Assembly (NCBI RefSeq): GCF_002017865.1
Contig: NZ_MTJN01000002.1
Coordinates: 1,054,001 to 1,118,000, forward strand
DNA: 64,000 bases
Origin: Rhodoferax fermentans
GTDB lineage: Bacteria > Pseudomonadota > Gammaproteobacteria > Burkholderiales > Burkholderiaceae_C
Direction of reading: 5' to 3'
Of this stretch, positions 8,768 through 20,782 are shown one piece after another; the first letter of the stretch is position 1; each line of letters starts with the position of its first letter. Position numbers and translations under genes: made by a program. Under the pieces are notes generated by a model that saw only the letters and a list, made by a program, of their open reading frames with translations, searched no databases and had not been told where the DNA came from.

Positions 8768-9552
8768 AGTTACAACTGGTCCCCGCACGCCAGGGTGCCG
8801 CCTGGGTCAAGCTGGGCATGCGCACCTTTTTCAAACAGCCGCTGGCGCTGGCCGGGCTGTTTTTCATGTTCCTGGCCCTCATGTCGGTGGCCACCATGGT
8901 GCCGCTGATTGGCCTGCCGCTGGCCATGACCCTGCTGCCCGCGATCACACTCGGGCTGATGGCCGCCACCCGCGAAGCCACCCTGGGCAAGTTCCCGATG
9001 CCGCTGATTTTGCTCATCGGCTTTCGCAGCGGACCGGTCAAATTGCGCGCCATGTTGACGCTGGGCGCCATCTACGCGGGCGGCTTCTTGTGCGCCATCG
9101 GCGCCTCTTACCTGGTGGATGGTGGCGGTTTTGCCCGCATGTACCTGGGTGGGCAGGCACCCACGGCCGAGATGATGGGCAGCGGGACGTTTCAGGCCGC
9201 GATGTGGACCTTCATCGGCCTGCACCTGCCACTGTCCCTGCTGTTCTGGCACGCCCCGGCCCTGGTGTATTGGCAGGGTTTGCCCGCCTTGAAAGCCATG
9301 TTTTTCAGCATCGTTGCCTGTCTGCGCAACTTCTGGGCACTGACGGTGTTTGCGCTGCTGTGGATGGCGGTGATGGTGGGTGTGGTGATGCTGCTGATCA
9401 CCAGCGCCAACCTGTTCAACAACCCCGGCCTGGCCAATGTGCTGTTGTTCCCCGGCCTGCTGTTGGTGGCCGCGATGTTTTTCACCTCGCTGTTTTTCAC
9501 CTACCAGGACAGTTTTGAGGCACCGACCGAGGCGCCTGTCACCCCAGAGTGA
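8764..9552 (+). CDS. BPSS1780-family integral membrane protein
   Basis: This is a 262-aa, strongly hydrophobic protein with about six membrane helices. The first hydrophobic pair is at about residues 27-66, then about 78-120, and the rest run to residue 245, with a short acidic tail. It fits the uncharacterised BPSS1780-type family of beta-proteobacterial membrane proteins that often follow thrB. The function is unknown. It overlaps thrB by 4 bp (ATGA), so it is translationally coupled. Confidence 0.8.
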   Translation: MKLQLVPARQGAAWVKLGMRTFFKQPLALAGLFFMFLALMSVATMVPLIGLPLAMTLLPAITLGLMAATREATLGKFPMPLILLIGFRSGPVKLRAMLTLGAIYAGGFLCAIGASYLVDGGGFARMYLGGQAPTAEMMGSGTFQAAMWTFIGLHLPLSLLFWHAPALVYWQGLPALKAMFFSIVACLRNFWALTVFALLWMAVMVGVVMLLITSANLFNNPGLANVLLFPGLLLVAAMFFTSLFFTYQDSFEAPTEAPVTPE

Positions 9553-9558
9553 AAGGAC

Positions 9559-9579
9559 GCGCACCAAACCTTGGTGCGC
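9559..9579 (+). terminator. Hairpin after the DUF2782-thrB-membrane protein operon
   Basis: GCGCACCAA and TTGGTGCGC form a perfect 9-bp stem with a 3-nt loop, 7 bp after the stop codon. There is no U-tract, so it may act as an RNA 3'-end stabiliser or a weak terminator. Confidence 0.6.
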
Positions 9580-9683
9580 GCACGGGCGGCCTGGCTGTAA
9601 AGACCTCTGAGACGCTACGTTAATTGCAGTTGTAAACCCAGGTATTTATTGGGCTGCAGGCTGTTTTTCTATAAACATCTGAA

Positions 9684-10634
9684 TCAATGGACGGCACGCC
9701 CCTCGTACGCCGCGGCGATGTACGGTTTGGCAGCATCCAAGTCTGCCAGCGTGTGGAGCGTGAGTTCCAGATTGCCCGTCCCCCAATGCCCAATGTGGGT
9801 GACATCGCGCGCCTTGGGCAGTATCAGTAGCGCAGGCGCCGGGTCCACATGCAGGTACAGCAGCAAGCCGTTTTTCTTGTGCAACACCACCGTGGCAAAG
9901 TTTTTCAGACGCTTGAAGGCGGCGTACAGGCGCAGCTCCTTGCGCTGCACATCGTCCCCGAGCGACAAGGTGTAGTCCTCCAGCGAAGCCAGCAACTGCT
10001 GCATGGGCACCGACAAACCCGCAAGCAGCTCCGCGTAGGACTTGTCCGGGCCCGTGCCTTTGGCGGCAGCCACCATCGTCTTGCCCGCCACCTTGGGCGA
10101 CTTGCCTGAAACCGCCCGGCTGCTGGCATCACTGCCGGCGCTGGCCGACTCCAGCAACAGCAGGTCATCCCCAAAACGGCGGTAGCGAATCAGCTCGATG
10201 TTGCGGCCAATCTGCTGCACCGCGTGGATGTCGTACTTGGTGAAGTCTGCCGCAATACACACCACGCGCGGCCCCGTCCAATCAATGGCATTGGCGGTGG
10301 CCGCACCCAGCTTGTTCTGCACCAGCAGCTTGAACTCGGCCTGGTGGTCCATCAGCCAGTCCAGGTAAAACAGGCCCTGGTTGATGACGTTTTCACCCAC
10401 CGAACGTTTGTATTCCAAAATCACCGGGCAATGGTTTTCATCCAGACCCAGCGAGTCAATGCGCCCACCATGCGTTTTGCCAGTGGCGTGTTCGCTGGCC
10501 AGAAAACGGATGTTGAGCAGCGGCTCCAGATTGGCCTCGATCAGCGTTTGCAGCGGCCGCTCCAGGTCCGAGGCGCTGCCTTGCAGCTCGGTGGCTTGGC
10601 CTGCGGTGAGGCGAAAGAGTTTGATATCACTCAT
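9684..10634 (-). CDS. DUF5655 protein with PD-(D/E)XK nuclease-like N-terminal domain
   Basis: This 316-aa protein is the last gene of the restriction operon, overlapping hsdS by 4 bp. The N-terminal half has a PD-(D/E)XK-type core: GRIDSLGLDENHCPVILEYK holds the Asp, then Glu-x-Lys (about residues 57-76), as in DUF91/NucS-like nucleases. The C-terminal part (about 215-316) looks like the DUF5655 domain (YAELLAGL onward). Such proteins are often found near restriction-modification genes, and I infer a nuclease or DNA-recognition role in defence. The linker between domains (about 165-215) is Ser/Ala/Lys rich. No biochemical role is established from the sequence. Confidence 0.78.
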   Translation of the reverse strand: MSDIKLFRLTAGQATELQGSASDLERPLQTLIEANLEPLLNIRFLASEHATGKTHGGRIDSLGLDENHCPVILEYKRSVGENVINQGLFYLDWLMDHQAEFKLLVQNKLGAATANAIDWTGPRVVCIAADFTKYDIHAVQQIGRNIELIRYRRFGDDLLLLESASAGSDASSRAVSGKSPKVAGKTMVAAAKGTGPDKSYAELLAGLSVPMQQLLASLEDYTLSLGDDVQRKELRLYAAFKRLKNFATVVLHKKNGLLLYLHVDPAPALLILPKARDVTHIGHWGTGNLELTLHTLADLDAAKPYIAAAYEGRAVH

Positions 10635-11974
10635 GATTTGATAGCTGCTTGCCCTTTTTCCTTAAGGGCCACAGGCACTTTTTTCATATGTTTGCCAGCC
10701 ACAGCGGTATTGGACGAGGCCAGACGTGCCAGCAGTGCGCTGGCCGGTTCGTCGTTCGGGTCTTGTGGCACCAGCTCACCCCGAAATGCCTTGGCCAGCA
10801 CCAGTGGGCTCAGGCGCTGGGCCAGGGCGCGGGCGGTCATGCAGCGGGCTTCGATCTGATCGGCCAGTTTGAACAGGGCTTCGACGCGGCGGACGATTTC
10901 GGCTTGCTTGGAGAGGGTTGGCAATAGCAGTGACAGCGCACGCAATTCCTCTGCATTGAGGTTGTTGACCCCACTGGTCGATTTTGCGGTGCGCTCAATG
11001 TATTGGCGTTGTGTAGGTGCCGACAAGCAGATTTGAATAAACGCTGGGAGAGCCTTTAATGGGTTAACTCTCAGGCGCATGAGATATCCCGCAAATAGCA
11101 AACCCGATTCGTCGGCTGTGACAAGCCCAGTCTTGCCCACCAATTCAACACTGCCATTCGAGCGAATCACAAGCAAATCGCCTTCTCGCAACGCCAGTTT
11201 TTGAAGCTCTTTGGAGTCGAACACCGCACGCTTGAGGTCAGTGGCATCAATACGCCCGCGCTCTGCAATATTTGGAATGCGCAGAACACCGGTGCCTTGA
11301 GTTGAGTAATCGCACTTCTTTGAGGTGCCGTAACGCAGGTCACTGCTGACAGCACCAATGGTGGTTTCTGTCCATGAGCCAGCATTGCCCTCGGATTCCG
11401 TCAAATCCCCCGACGTCGCTTCCGATAGAACCGTCTGCCGAAACCGTTTGAGCAAGGCGTGGATGGCATCGAAGCGGTCGTTGCAGGCTTGGACGCGGGC
11501 GAGCAGGGTGTCGAGTTGGTTGGCGATGCGGGTTTGCTCGACAGCAGGTGGCAATACCAACTGAATGTCTGCCAGCATCTGTTTGCTAATTACCCCCTGT
11601 GCTGTACCACTTGAGTCGGCTCGGAGTTGTTCAACTTGGAGCTGAAGCTGGCGATATACGATCTTTTGGGACACACAGGCACTCGGACGAATGGCAGCAA
11701 CACTTCTACCGATCGCGCAGTCGATGCCCAAATTGAGTTTCCCTGAGGTCGCACCTACAACACAGATCAGAACATCACCTAGATGTGCTGATTTCAACGG
11801 TCTCGTTGTCCACTCTCGCACACGCGGATAGTCAACCCCAAACTCACCGGCTTTGACAAAGACCGTTCCATTGCCATCCTTGTTACAAAAGACTCCTGGC
11901 GGCGCTTGTCCCATTTCAAAGTCAGCAACTTTTCCGAGATTGACAATCATCCAACCAGTCGGCAACTTACTCAT
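10631..11974 (-). CDS. hsdS: Type I restriction-modification specificity subunit S
   Basis: HsdS (447 aa) sets the bipartite DNA target of the HsdR/M/S complex. Two target-recognition domains are separated and followed by conserved helices: the first ends around LPPAVEQTRIANQLDTLLAR (about residues 145-165) and the second around LLLPTLSKQAEIVRRVEALF (about 350-370), the usual spacer-helix motifs. It overlaps both neighbours by 4 bp, the DUF1016 gene upstream and the DUF5655 gene downstream. The last residues (KKVPVALKEKGQAAIKS) come from a palindromic repeat and extend past the usual end (LVPQDPNDEPASALLARL). Two full TRDs suggest a working subunit. Confidence 0.93.
   Translation of the reverse strand: MSKLPTGWMIVNLGKVADFEMGQAPPGVFCNKDGNGTVFVKAGEFGVDYPRVREWTTRPLKSAHLGDVLICVVGATSGKLNLGIDCAIGRSVAAIRPSACVSQKIVYRQLQLQVEQLRADSSGTAQGVISKQMLADIQLVLPPAVEQTRIANQLDTLLARVQACNDRFDAIHALLKRFRQTVLSEATSGDLTESEGNAGSWTETTIGAVSSDLRYGTSKKCDYSTQGTGVLRIPNIAERGRIDATDLKRAVFDSKELQKLALREGDLLVIRSNGSVELVGKTGLVTADESGLLFAGYLMRLRVNPLKALPAFIQICLSAPTQRQYIERTAKSTSGVNNLNAEELRALSLLLPTLSKQAEIVRRVEALFKLADQIEARCMTARALAQRLSPLVLAKAFRGELVPQDPNDEPASALLARLASSNTAVAGKHMKKVPVALKEKGQAAIKS
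10636..10688 (-). repeat. ~50-bp palindromic repeat forming the 3' end of hsdS
   Basis: The core is GCCCTTTTTCCTTAAGGGC with flanks GATAGCTGCTT and CCACAGGCAC. On the gene strand it aligns well with the copies at 26637 and 46118 (CTATCAAA end). It supplies about the last 18 residues of HsdS and stops just before the overlap with the DUF5655 gene. Confidence 0.8.
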
Positions 11975-13068
11975 CCGCGCCCCCCATCCAACAACACCCC
12001 ACGCCGCGCCAGCCGCTCACGCGCTTCTAACAAAGCCTGGTGCAGGTGCTGCTCCAGCTCCGCCTTGGGTGGCAACTCGGTCCAGTATTCGGCCACGGTG
12101 ATGCCGTCCTGGTGCATTTGCAGCAGCTCCACCTGTTCGCGGCTGGATTCGGCGCACAGGATGAGGCCGATGGGTGCCTCTTCACCGGGCTGGCGCTCAA
12201 ACTTGTCCAGCCATTTCAGGTACAGCTCCATCTGGCCTTTGTGGGCGGCTTTAAAACGACCCAGCTTGAGCTCAATCGCCACCAAGCGGCACAGACGGCG
12301 GTGGTAAAACAGCAGGTCCAGGTAAAAGTCTTCACCGTCGATGACCATGCGTTTTTGCCGCTCCACAAAGGCAAAACCTCGGCCCAGCTCCAGAATGAAG
12401 GCCTCTAACTGGCGCAGGATGGCGCTCTCCAAGTCGGCCTCGTCGTGGCCTTGGCGCAGACCCAGAAAATCCAGGAAGTACGGGTCTTTGAAGACCAGTG
12501 CGGGCGTGGTGTGGGAAGTCTCAATAGGCTCAGTTTGAGCAGCGCTCAGGGTTTGCAGCGCGGCAAGCTCGATGCGCTCAAAGGCTTTGCGTTCGATCTG
12601 GTGATGGAGCTCGCGCACGCTCCAGCCTTCTTGTCCGGCTTGCTGTGCGTAATACTGGCGGGCTTGCGGAGTTTTCAGTGCCACGATGGCGACCATGTGG
12701 CTCCAGCTCAATTTTGTCGACAGTGTTGACACAATTGCCGCGTCGGGAAAGCTCTCGGCAAACTTCACCATGCGGCGCAGATTGCGGGACTCAAAGCCCC
12801 GGCCAAACTCTTGCGCCAGCTGCTGACCCAGCTGATCTAGCAGCTGTGTGCCGTAGCTGGCCCGCACATCACCCAGCACCTCAGCACGCAGGCGTTGCCC
12901 TACCGCCCAGTACAAGCGCGTCAGTTCGGCATTGACCGCACCGGCCAGGCGCTGACGGCTGCTGGCAATCAGCTTGCGCAGTTCGTCATAAAGCGGCGTT
13001 TGATCTGCAGAAACTCTCACCGTTGTTGAGAGTTTTGCAGGCACCGCTGTGGCAGATGGTTTGCTCAT
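11971..13068 (-). CDS. DUF1016/YhcG-family PDDEXK nuclease
   Basis: This 365-aa protein has two parts: an N-terminal DUF1016 helical domain (about residues 25-180; RLYWAVGQRLRAEVL, SWSHMVAIVALK) and a C-terminal PD-(D/E)XK nuclease domain. The active-site string is visible at about 265-300 as Asp in DFYLDLLFYHRR followed by AIELKLG. YhcG-type proteins are predicted nucleases related to Holliday-junction resolvases. It sits between hsdM and hsdS, overlapping each by 4 bp, so it is made together with the restriction enzyme. I infer an accessory defence or recombination role; none is proven from sequence. Confidence 0.88.
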   Translation of the reverse strand: MSKPSATAVPAKLSTTVRVSADQTPLYDELRKLIASSRQRLAGAVNAELTRLYWAVGQRLRAEVLGDVRASYGTQLLDQLGQQLAQEFGRGFESRNLRRMVKFAESFPDAAIVSTLSTKLSWSHMVAIVALKTPQARQYYAQQAGQEGWSVRELHHQIERKAFERIELAALQTLSAAQTEPIETSHTTPALVFKDPYFLDFLGLRQGHDEADLESAILRQLEAFILELGRGFAFVERQKRMVIDGEDFYLDLLFYHRRLCRLVAIELKLGRFKAAHKGQMELYLKWLDKFERQPGEEAPIGLILCAESSREQVELLQMHQDGITVAEYWTELPPKAELEQHLHQALLEARERLARRGVLLDGGRG

Positions 13069-14648
13069 GTTGGAGCCCTCACAGCCTCTTCGTCGTCAAT
13101 CAACAGGTCTTCCAACGCCGCGTCGGGGTCTTCGCCCAGCTCTTCCAGCAGGCTGCGCAGGTCGGCCATGGCACCGCTCAGCTCATGCATGAGCAGGCGA
13201 GCCACCAGCGCAGGTTCATCACGCTGGGCCTGGGCAGACTCGGCGCTGTCGTCTTTGAGCCAGCTGATGTCGAGGTTGTCGCCACGGGCCTGAATGTACT
13301 CGCGTGAAAAGCAGCGCCAGCGGCCTGCCTCGCCGGTGTCCACACGCTGCGCCAGGGCGGCGGGGCCGCCATAGGGATCGGGGCCAAACACGTCCTCAAA
13401 CTTGTCGCGTGGCACGTCAGGCGCGGCAGCGCTGGCGGTGCGGAAGTAGTCGCGGGTGAATGGGGTGCGTTTGCCAAACTGGGGCATGTTGGCGCGCATG
13501 TCGTACACCCACACTTGTTTGGTGTTGCCGGTGTCGGTTTGGCCCCTGGTGAAAAACAGCACATTGGTCTTGACCCCCTGGGCGTAGAAGATGCCGGTGG
13601 GCAGGCGCAGGATGGTGTGCAAGTTGCACTTGTCCATCAGGTCGCGGCGGATGTCGGCACCCACATTGCTCTCAAACAACACGTTGTCTGGCAGCACCAC
13701 GGCGGCGCGGCCACCGGGTTTGAGGTTGCGGTAGATGTGCTGCAAAAAGCAGAACTGTTTGTTGGTCGTGGGGTAGGTGAAGTCGGTGCGGGTGGGCAGG
13801 CCGCCGCCTTTTTTGGTGCCAAAGGGTGGGTTGCTGAGGATCAGCGTGGCGGTGGGCAGGCGGGTGCCCTCCTCGCCCAGGGTGTCGCCAAACTGGATGC
13901 CGCCTTCAATGCCGTGTAACAGCATGTTCATGAGCGCCAGGCGGTGGGTGTCTTGCACCAGTTCCATGCCGAAAAAGGTGCTGTGGCGGTATTTGCGTTG
14001 CTGGGTCTCTGAGCGGTCTTCGGGTTTGAACTTGGCGCGCAGATGGTTGTTGGCCGCAATCAAAAAGCCGCCGGTGCCTGCTGCCGGGTCTTGGATCACA
14101 TCAACCATCGTGGGTTGCAGCACGGTGACGATGCTGTCGATCAAGTCGCGCGGGGTGAAGTACTGGCCAGCGCCACTTTTTTTCTCGTTCGCGTTGCGCT
14201 CCAGCAGGCCTTCGTACAGGTCACCCAGGTCGTCACGCTGCACGCTGTACCAGTCAAGCTTGTCGATCTCAAGCACCAGCTTGGACAAGGTGGCGGGTTT
14301 GGTGATGAAGGTGCTGGCATTGGCATAAATCTGCTGCACGCTGCCCCGACCATGCAGGCCGTAGTCCAACAGCAGTTCCTTGTACAGGTCCAGCCGCTCA
14401 GGGGCAGAGGCGGCCATCAGGTCGGCCCAGCGGGTGCCGTCCATCTTGACCTGCGGCTCGCCTCTTTTGGGCGCTTTGTAAATGACCAAGCCGTCTTCCT
14501 GGCCGGTCTCTTGCATCATGCGCAAAAACAGCAGGTAGGTGAGCTCGCTGACGTATTGGTGGTAAGTGACACCGTCGTCGCGCAGCAGGTTGCACAGGTT
14601 CCAGAGCTTGGCAACGATGTCTGACGCTGCGGGGTTGATTTGATTCAT
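13065..14648 (-). CDS. hsdM: Type I restriction-modification DNA methyltransferase subunit M
   Basis: HsdM (527 aa) methylates adenine in the HsdS target and is part of the restriction complex. An N-terminal helical HsdM domain (about 1-140) precedes the N6-adenine methylase domain with SAM motif DPAAGTGGFL (about residue 187) and catalytic NPPFG (about 273). Length and motif order are normal. It follows hsdR with a 26-bp gap and overlaps the DUF1016 gene by 4 bp. The order R-M-x-S-x with tight overlaps indicates one transcript. Confidence 0.97.
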   Translation of the reverse strand: MNQINPAASDIVAKLWNLCNLLRDDGVTYHQYVSELTYLLFLRMMQETGQEDGLVIYKAPKRGEPQVKMDGTRWADLMAASAPERLDLYKELLLDYGLHGRGSVQQIYANASTFITKPATLSKLVLEIDKLDWYSVQRDDLGDLYEGLLERNANEKKSGAGQYFTPRDLIDSIVTVLQPTMVDVIQDPAAGTGGFLIAANNHLRAKFKPEDRSETQQRKYRHSTFFGMELVQDTHRLALMNMLLHGIEGGIQFGDTLGEEGTRLPTATLILSNPPFGTKKGGGLPTRTDFTYPTTNKQFCFLQHIYRNLKPGGRAAVVLPDNVLFESNVGADIRRDLMDKCNLHTILRLPTGIFYAQGVKTNVLFFTRGQTDTGNTKQVWVYDMRANMPQFGKRTPFTRDYFRTASAAAPDVPRDKFEDVFGPDPYGGPAALAQRVDTGEAGRWRCFSREYIQARGDNLDISWLKDDSAESAQAQRDEPALVARLLMHELSGAMADLRSLLEELGEDPDAALEDLLIDDEEAVRAPT

Positions 14649-14674
14649 GGGTTCTTGGTGGCTCAGTCTGACAA

Positions 14675-17600
14675 CTAAGCAGATTTTTGGTCGTCTGCCC
14701 AGAGGGCGTCGTTAAAGGCTTCCAGCACGGGCTGGAGTTGGCCGTTGAATAGTTTGTCCAGGCGGGCAAAACCGCCACCATCGCGTTTGAAGATCAGGTC
14801 GGGGTCGTCCAGCGCTTCACGGTCCACCAGCATGTTGGCTTTGGTTTGCGCGGCAATCCGTTTGAGCCAATCACGCTGCGGTTGTGTCCAGGGTTTGCCA
14901 GCCAAGGGTTTGGCCAGCAGGTCTTGCAAAGCGTGGTCAACACGCTCGGCATAAGGCACCAGCGCATCACCGATGGCAGCCTGGCGGATGTAGCCAATGA
15001 TACGGGCGGCAATGTCCTGGTTGCTGAGTTCACGCCAGGCGGTGGCCAAGCGGGTTTCGGTAAAACCGGCTAGGTCTAGCGCCAGCTCCAGTTCCTTGAG
15101 CTGTTTGCGGGTGAGCTCACGCGGGCGGGTGAGGACGGTGATGAGCGCGGGCAACTCGTTGCCATGGCTGGTGATGAAGTCTTTGAACGCTTTTAAATAG
15201 TCTTCGGGCTTGCTGGCGCTGCCGTAGCCACGCTCAATGCGGTCCAGTGCGTCCGGGTGGTCAGACACGTACATGGGTTGGCCGGAGGACTCTCGCTTGC
15301 GGTCCAAAATCTCGCCAAGCTTGGGGGTTTGCAGGAACCAGTTGGCCACCTCAGCCACCGGCAGGCTGCGCAGCTTTTCGATGAAAGCGTCCGGACTCAT
15401 GCCCGCTTTGGTTTCAAAGTCTTGCGCGGCTTGGGCGTCCAGGTGACGTTTTTTGACTTGCAGCTTGGCCAGAAACTGTGCACGCACCAGTTCACGGGCA
15501 GCGTGGTCGTCTACGCTCACCATTTCCTGCTCCAGCTGGGCAAAGCTGATGTTGGGGTTGACCACCACGGGGCGCATGGCGGTCAGGTTGCCGATGGCTT
15601 CAAAAATGCGCACAGCGTCAAACACGCGGAAGCTGTCTTTGGGCTCACCGTCAAAGTCGCACAGGCGGGTGGCACGCCCCAGCATTTGGTCAAACAAGAT
15701 GCGGCTGTTGACCTGACGCAGAAAAACCAGGTTGCAGATTTCGGGCACGTCGATGCCGGTGGTGAGCAAGTCCACCGTGACCGCCACATTGGGCAGGCGC
15801 TCGTTTTTGAAGCGGCGAATCAGCTCCAGCGGTTTGTCGGCATTGCCGGTGATTTTGATGACAGCATCGTCTTCCACACTGCCGTAAAAGGCTTCAAAAG
15901 CGGTTTTGAGCACATCCACCACCAGGTCGGCATGGTCGGTGTTGACGCAGAAGACGAGGGTTTTGCGCGGGCCCCTGGGGTCAATTTCTTGCGCCAAGTA
16001 GTCACACACGGCCTGGTTGAACGGCCGGGTGATGACTTTGCGGTTGAAGTCTTCAACATTCAAGTCAATGTTATCTGGCGCTTTGAACAGCTCGATCTGG
16101 TTGCGGCTCGTGTCATAGACCTTGACGTCTTCACCGAGCTTCCAGTGCATGCCGTTTTGCGACAGCTCGGTATAGATTTGAATGGGCGGCTCATAGTCCA
16201 CCAGGTAACCGTCCACGACGGCTTCGCGGTAGCTGTAGGTGTAGGCTGGCGGGCCAAAGATGTCGGTGGTGTGCAGCGCGGGGGTGGCGGTGAGGCCGAT
16301 CTTGACGGCGTCAAAGTAGTCCAGCACACGCCGGTATTTGGAGATGTAGTCGTCAAAACTGCGAAAGCCGAGCTCGGTGTCGGACATCTCACGGTCCAAC
16401 GTGTAGCCACGGTGGCATTCGTCAATCACCACGCAGTCGTATTGGTCTACCGTCGGCACTGCTACACCCTCTGCCGGAAAAAGAACACGGCGCATCATGC
16501 CTTGTACGGTGGCGAGGTGGACAGCGGTGTCGTCGTCAGGCATTTGTGCTTGCAGCTCTTTGATGCCAAAGATGTCTGCAAAGGTTTGCAGACGCTCCAT
16601 ACGGGTGTCTTTGAACGCATTGGCTGCCTGCTCGCCCAGTGCCGAGCGATCCACCAGAAACAAGATGCGGCGAAAACGCTGGGCTTTGAGCAGGCGGTAG
16701 ATCAACGCAATACAGGTTTTGGTTTTGCCGGTGCCGGTGGCCATGGCCAGCAATATCTCGCGCTGGCCCTGGCCGATGCGTTTTTCGGTTTCACGAATAG
16801 CGGTTTGTTGGTAGGGACGTAGGGAGAAACCAAAGTCAAAGGCTGTGTTGTCCAGCTGCGTGTGGGCCCGTACTTCATCGGTTTGCAGCAGGTTTCTGAG
16901 ACCCTCGGGGCGATACCAGCCGTCCAACGCCTGGCTGCGCTTCTCCGTGTGGCGCAAGTCACCAAACCAGATGCCGCTTTTGGTGGCCAACTGGCGCAGA
17001 TAAGGTCTACCGTTGGTCGAGAACACAAAAGGAATGCGGTACTCCGACTGCGCACCCCAGTTGCGCTCGTGAAGCTGTGTGTCTGCACTTGCCGAAAAGC
17101 TGCGGCTATAACGCTTGGCCTGCTGCAACGCACCAGAGACATCAACGTTGTGGCGTTTGGCCTCCACCACGGCCATGGGAGTGAGCCCCTGAAACAGCAC
17201 GTAATCAGCCGAGTAGCCATCACATGGCCATTCGGCAATGGCCATGTTGCGGCCACGCTGCGGGCGGGTGCCCTTGCTGTAACGCAGGGTGGGTGTGTCA
17301 GCCTCCCAACCCGCCTGACGCAACTGCTCGTCGACGATGCGGCGGGTCTCGGACTCGTCCAGCTGAACTTGGGTGGCAGCAGTAGCCGCTGACCGCAACA
17401 TGGTTTTGAACTGCGCGGCGGGTGCAGCTGACGCGGTGGCTTGTAAGGCCGCCAGTTGTTCAGCCAGCCGTGCTTTGCTCTGGTCTGACTCGGTGGCCAG
17501 TTGCTCCCAAATATTGCGTTCTTCACTCAAGGAGGACAACTGTGTTTTGGTGGACTGCAGCTCGTGGCTCACCTGCTCTTGCTGCGATTGAAAGGTAGCA

Positions 17601-18079
17601 ACCAACTGCCGCAGTTGAGCCAGTTCCACACGCAACTCGGCACTTTCATCACTTGGAGGGGTGGGAGGCAAAAAGGGGCCAGACCGGTACGCCGCGTCTT
17701 TGAACGTGCGGTGGTACCACAAGCCCAACTGCCAGCAGAGTTTGAGCGTGGACAGTGCAACAGCGTGGTCGCCTTGCAAGGCATGGTTGGCCGCGTTGCC
17801 GTTGATACGGATTTGGTCAAAGACTTGTTTGACTTCCTTGGGCAACACACCTTCAGCGTGCAGGCGACGGATCAGCTCGTATTGCGATTCTTGCGGCTGG
17901 GTGTAAAGGCCAGTGCGCGCCGCCAAGGATTGGGTCAGAAACTCCGAGAACTGGCGCAGCTTGAGCAAGCTGGTGTTGGGGTCTTCGGCAAAGTACCGCT
18001 CGGCCAACGCGCCCAGGCGCCAAAGGTGTTCTTCATACGGGCGCAGCACCTCAAAATTTGACTGGATATTGCTTGCCAT
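14675..18079 (-). CDS. hsdR: Type I restriction endonuclease subunit R
   Basis: HsdR (1134 aa) is the ATP-driven translocase and nuclease. In order: a DUF4145-like helical domain (about 20-130), a coiled coil rich in Gln/Leu (about 150-215), a nuclease domain with Asp in the segment SADYVLFQG and Lys in VVEAKRHN (about 290-310), helicase motif I ATGTGKTK (about 448), the DExx motif IDECHRGY, and a C-terminal region like the EcoEI-type R subunit. The start has GGGAAGG ten bases upstream. All catalytic motifs look intact. It is the first gene of the defence operon; 173 bp separate it from uvrD, and I see no clear promoter there. Confidence 0.95.
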   Translation of the reverse strand: MASNIQSNFEVLRPYEEHLWRLGALAERYFAEDPNTSLLKLRQFSEFLTQSLAARTGLYTQPQESQYELIRRLHAEGVLPKEVKQVFDQIRINGNAANHALQGDHAVALSTLKLCWQLGLWYHRTFKDAAYRSGPFLPPTPPSDESAELRVELAQLRQLVATFQSQQEQVSHELQSTKTQLSSLSEERNIWEQLATESDQSKARLAEQLAALQATASAAPAAQFKTMLRSAATAATQVQLDESETRRIVDEQLRQAGWEADTPTLRYSKGTRPQRGRNMAIAEWPCDGYSADYVLFQGLTPMAVVEAKRHNVDVSGALQQAKRYSRSFSASADTQLHERNWGAQSEYRIPFVFSTNGRPYLRQLATKSGIWFGDLRHTEKRSQALDGWYRPEGLRNLLQTDEVRAHTQLDNTAFDFGFSLRPYQQTAIRETEKRIGQGQREILLAMATGTGKTKTCIALIYRLLKAQRFRRILFLVDRSALGEQAANAFKDTRMERLQTFADIFGIKELQAQMPDDDTAVHLATVQGMMRRVLFPAEGVAVPTVDQYDCVVIDECHRGYTLDREMSDTELGFRSFDDYISKYRRVLDYFDAVKIGLTATPALHTTDIFGPPAYTYSYREAVVDGYLVDYEPPIQIYTELSQNGMHWKLGEDVKVYDTSRNQIELFKAPDNIDLNVEDFNRKVITRPFNQAVCDYLAQEIDPRGPRKTLVFCVNTDHADLVVDVLKTAFEAFYGSVEDDAVIKITGNADKPLELIRRFKNERLPNVAVTVDLLTTGIDVPEICNLVFLRQVNSRILFDQMLGRATRLCDFDGEPKDSFRVFDAVRIFEAIGNLTAMRPVVVNPNISFAQLEQEMVSVDDHAARELVRAQFLAKLQVKKRHLDAQAAQDFETKAGMSPDAFIEKLRSLPVAEVANWFLQTPKLGEILDRKRESSGQPMYVSDHPDALDRIERGYGSASKPEDYLKAFKDFITSHGNELPALITVLTRPRELTRKQLKELELALDLAGFTETRLATAWRELSNQDIAARIIGYIRQAAIGDALVPYAERVDHALQDLLAKPLAGKPWTQPQRDWLKRIAAQTKANMLVDREALDDPDLIFKRDGGGFARLDKLFNGQLQPVLEAFNDALWADDQKSA

Positions 18080-18252
18080 TGCTGCGCCTTCCCTGTCGTA
18101 CGACTATGGTTTTTGTGAGACCGCCTTCAACCGCTGTTTTGATCCACACCGAATCATTGAACTTGCTTTATCAAGACGCTTCTATCGGCCCGTCTCACAA
18201 CAGTTTGGCAAGTATCGCACCGGGTTTTGCCCAAGTTGCCATGCCATGCAGC

Positions 18253-20682
<2,430 letters not shown>

Positions 20683-20782
20683 GGCCCGATTGTAGAAAGC
20701 GCGGCTGTCACCGATTCTTCATATGGCCCAGCAATAGTCGCGGGCTGTCATTGTGTCAGTCAAGCCATTTACAAAAAATTCC

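Noticed and set aside
15257..16822. Long open frame (521 codons) antisense to hsdR
   Set aside because: Shadow of hsdR codon bias; no recognisable domain and no neighbouring start signals.
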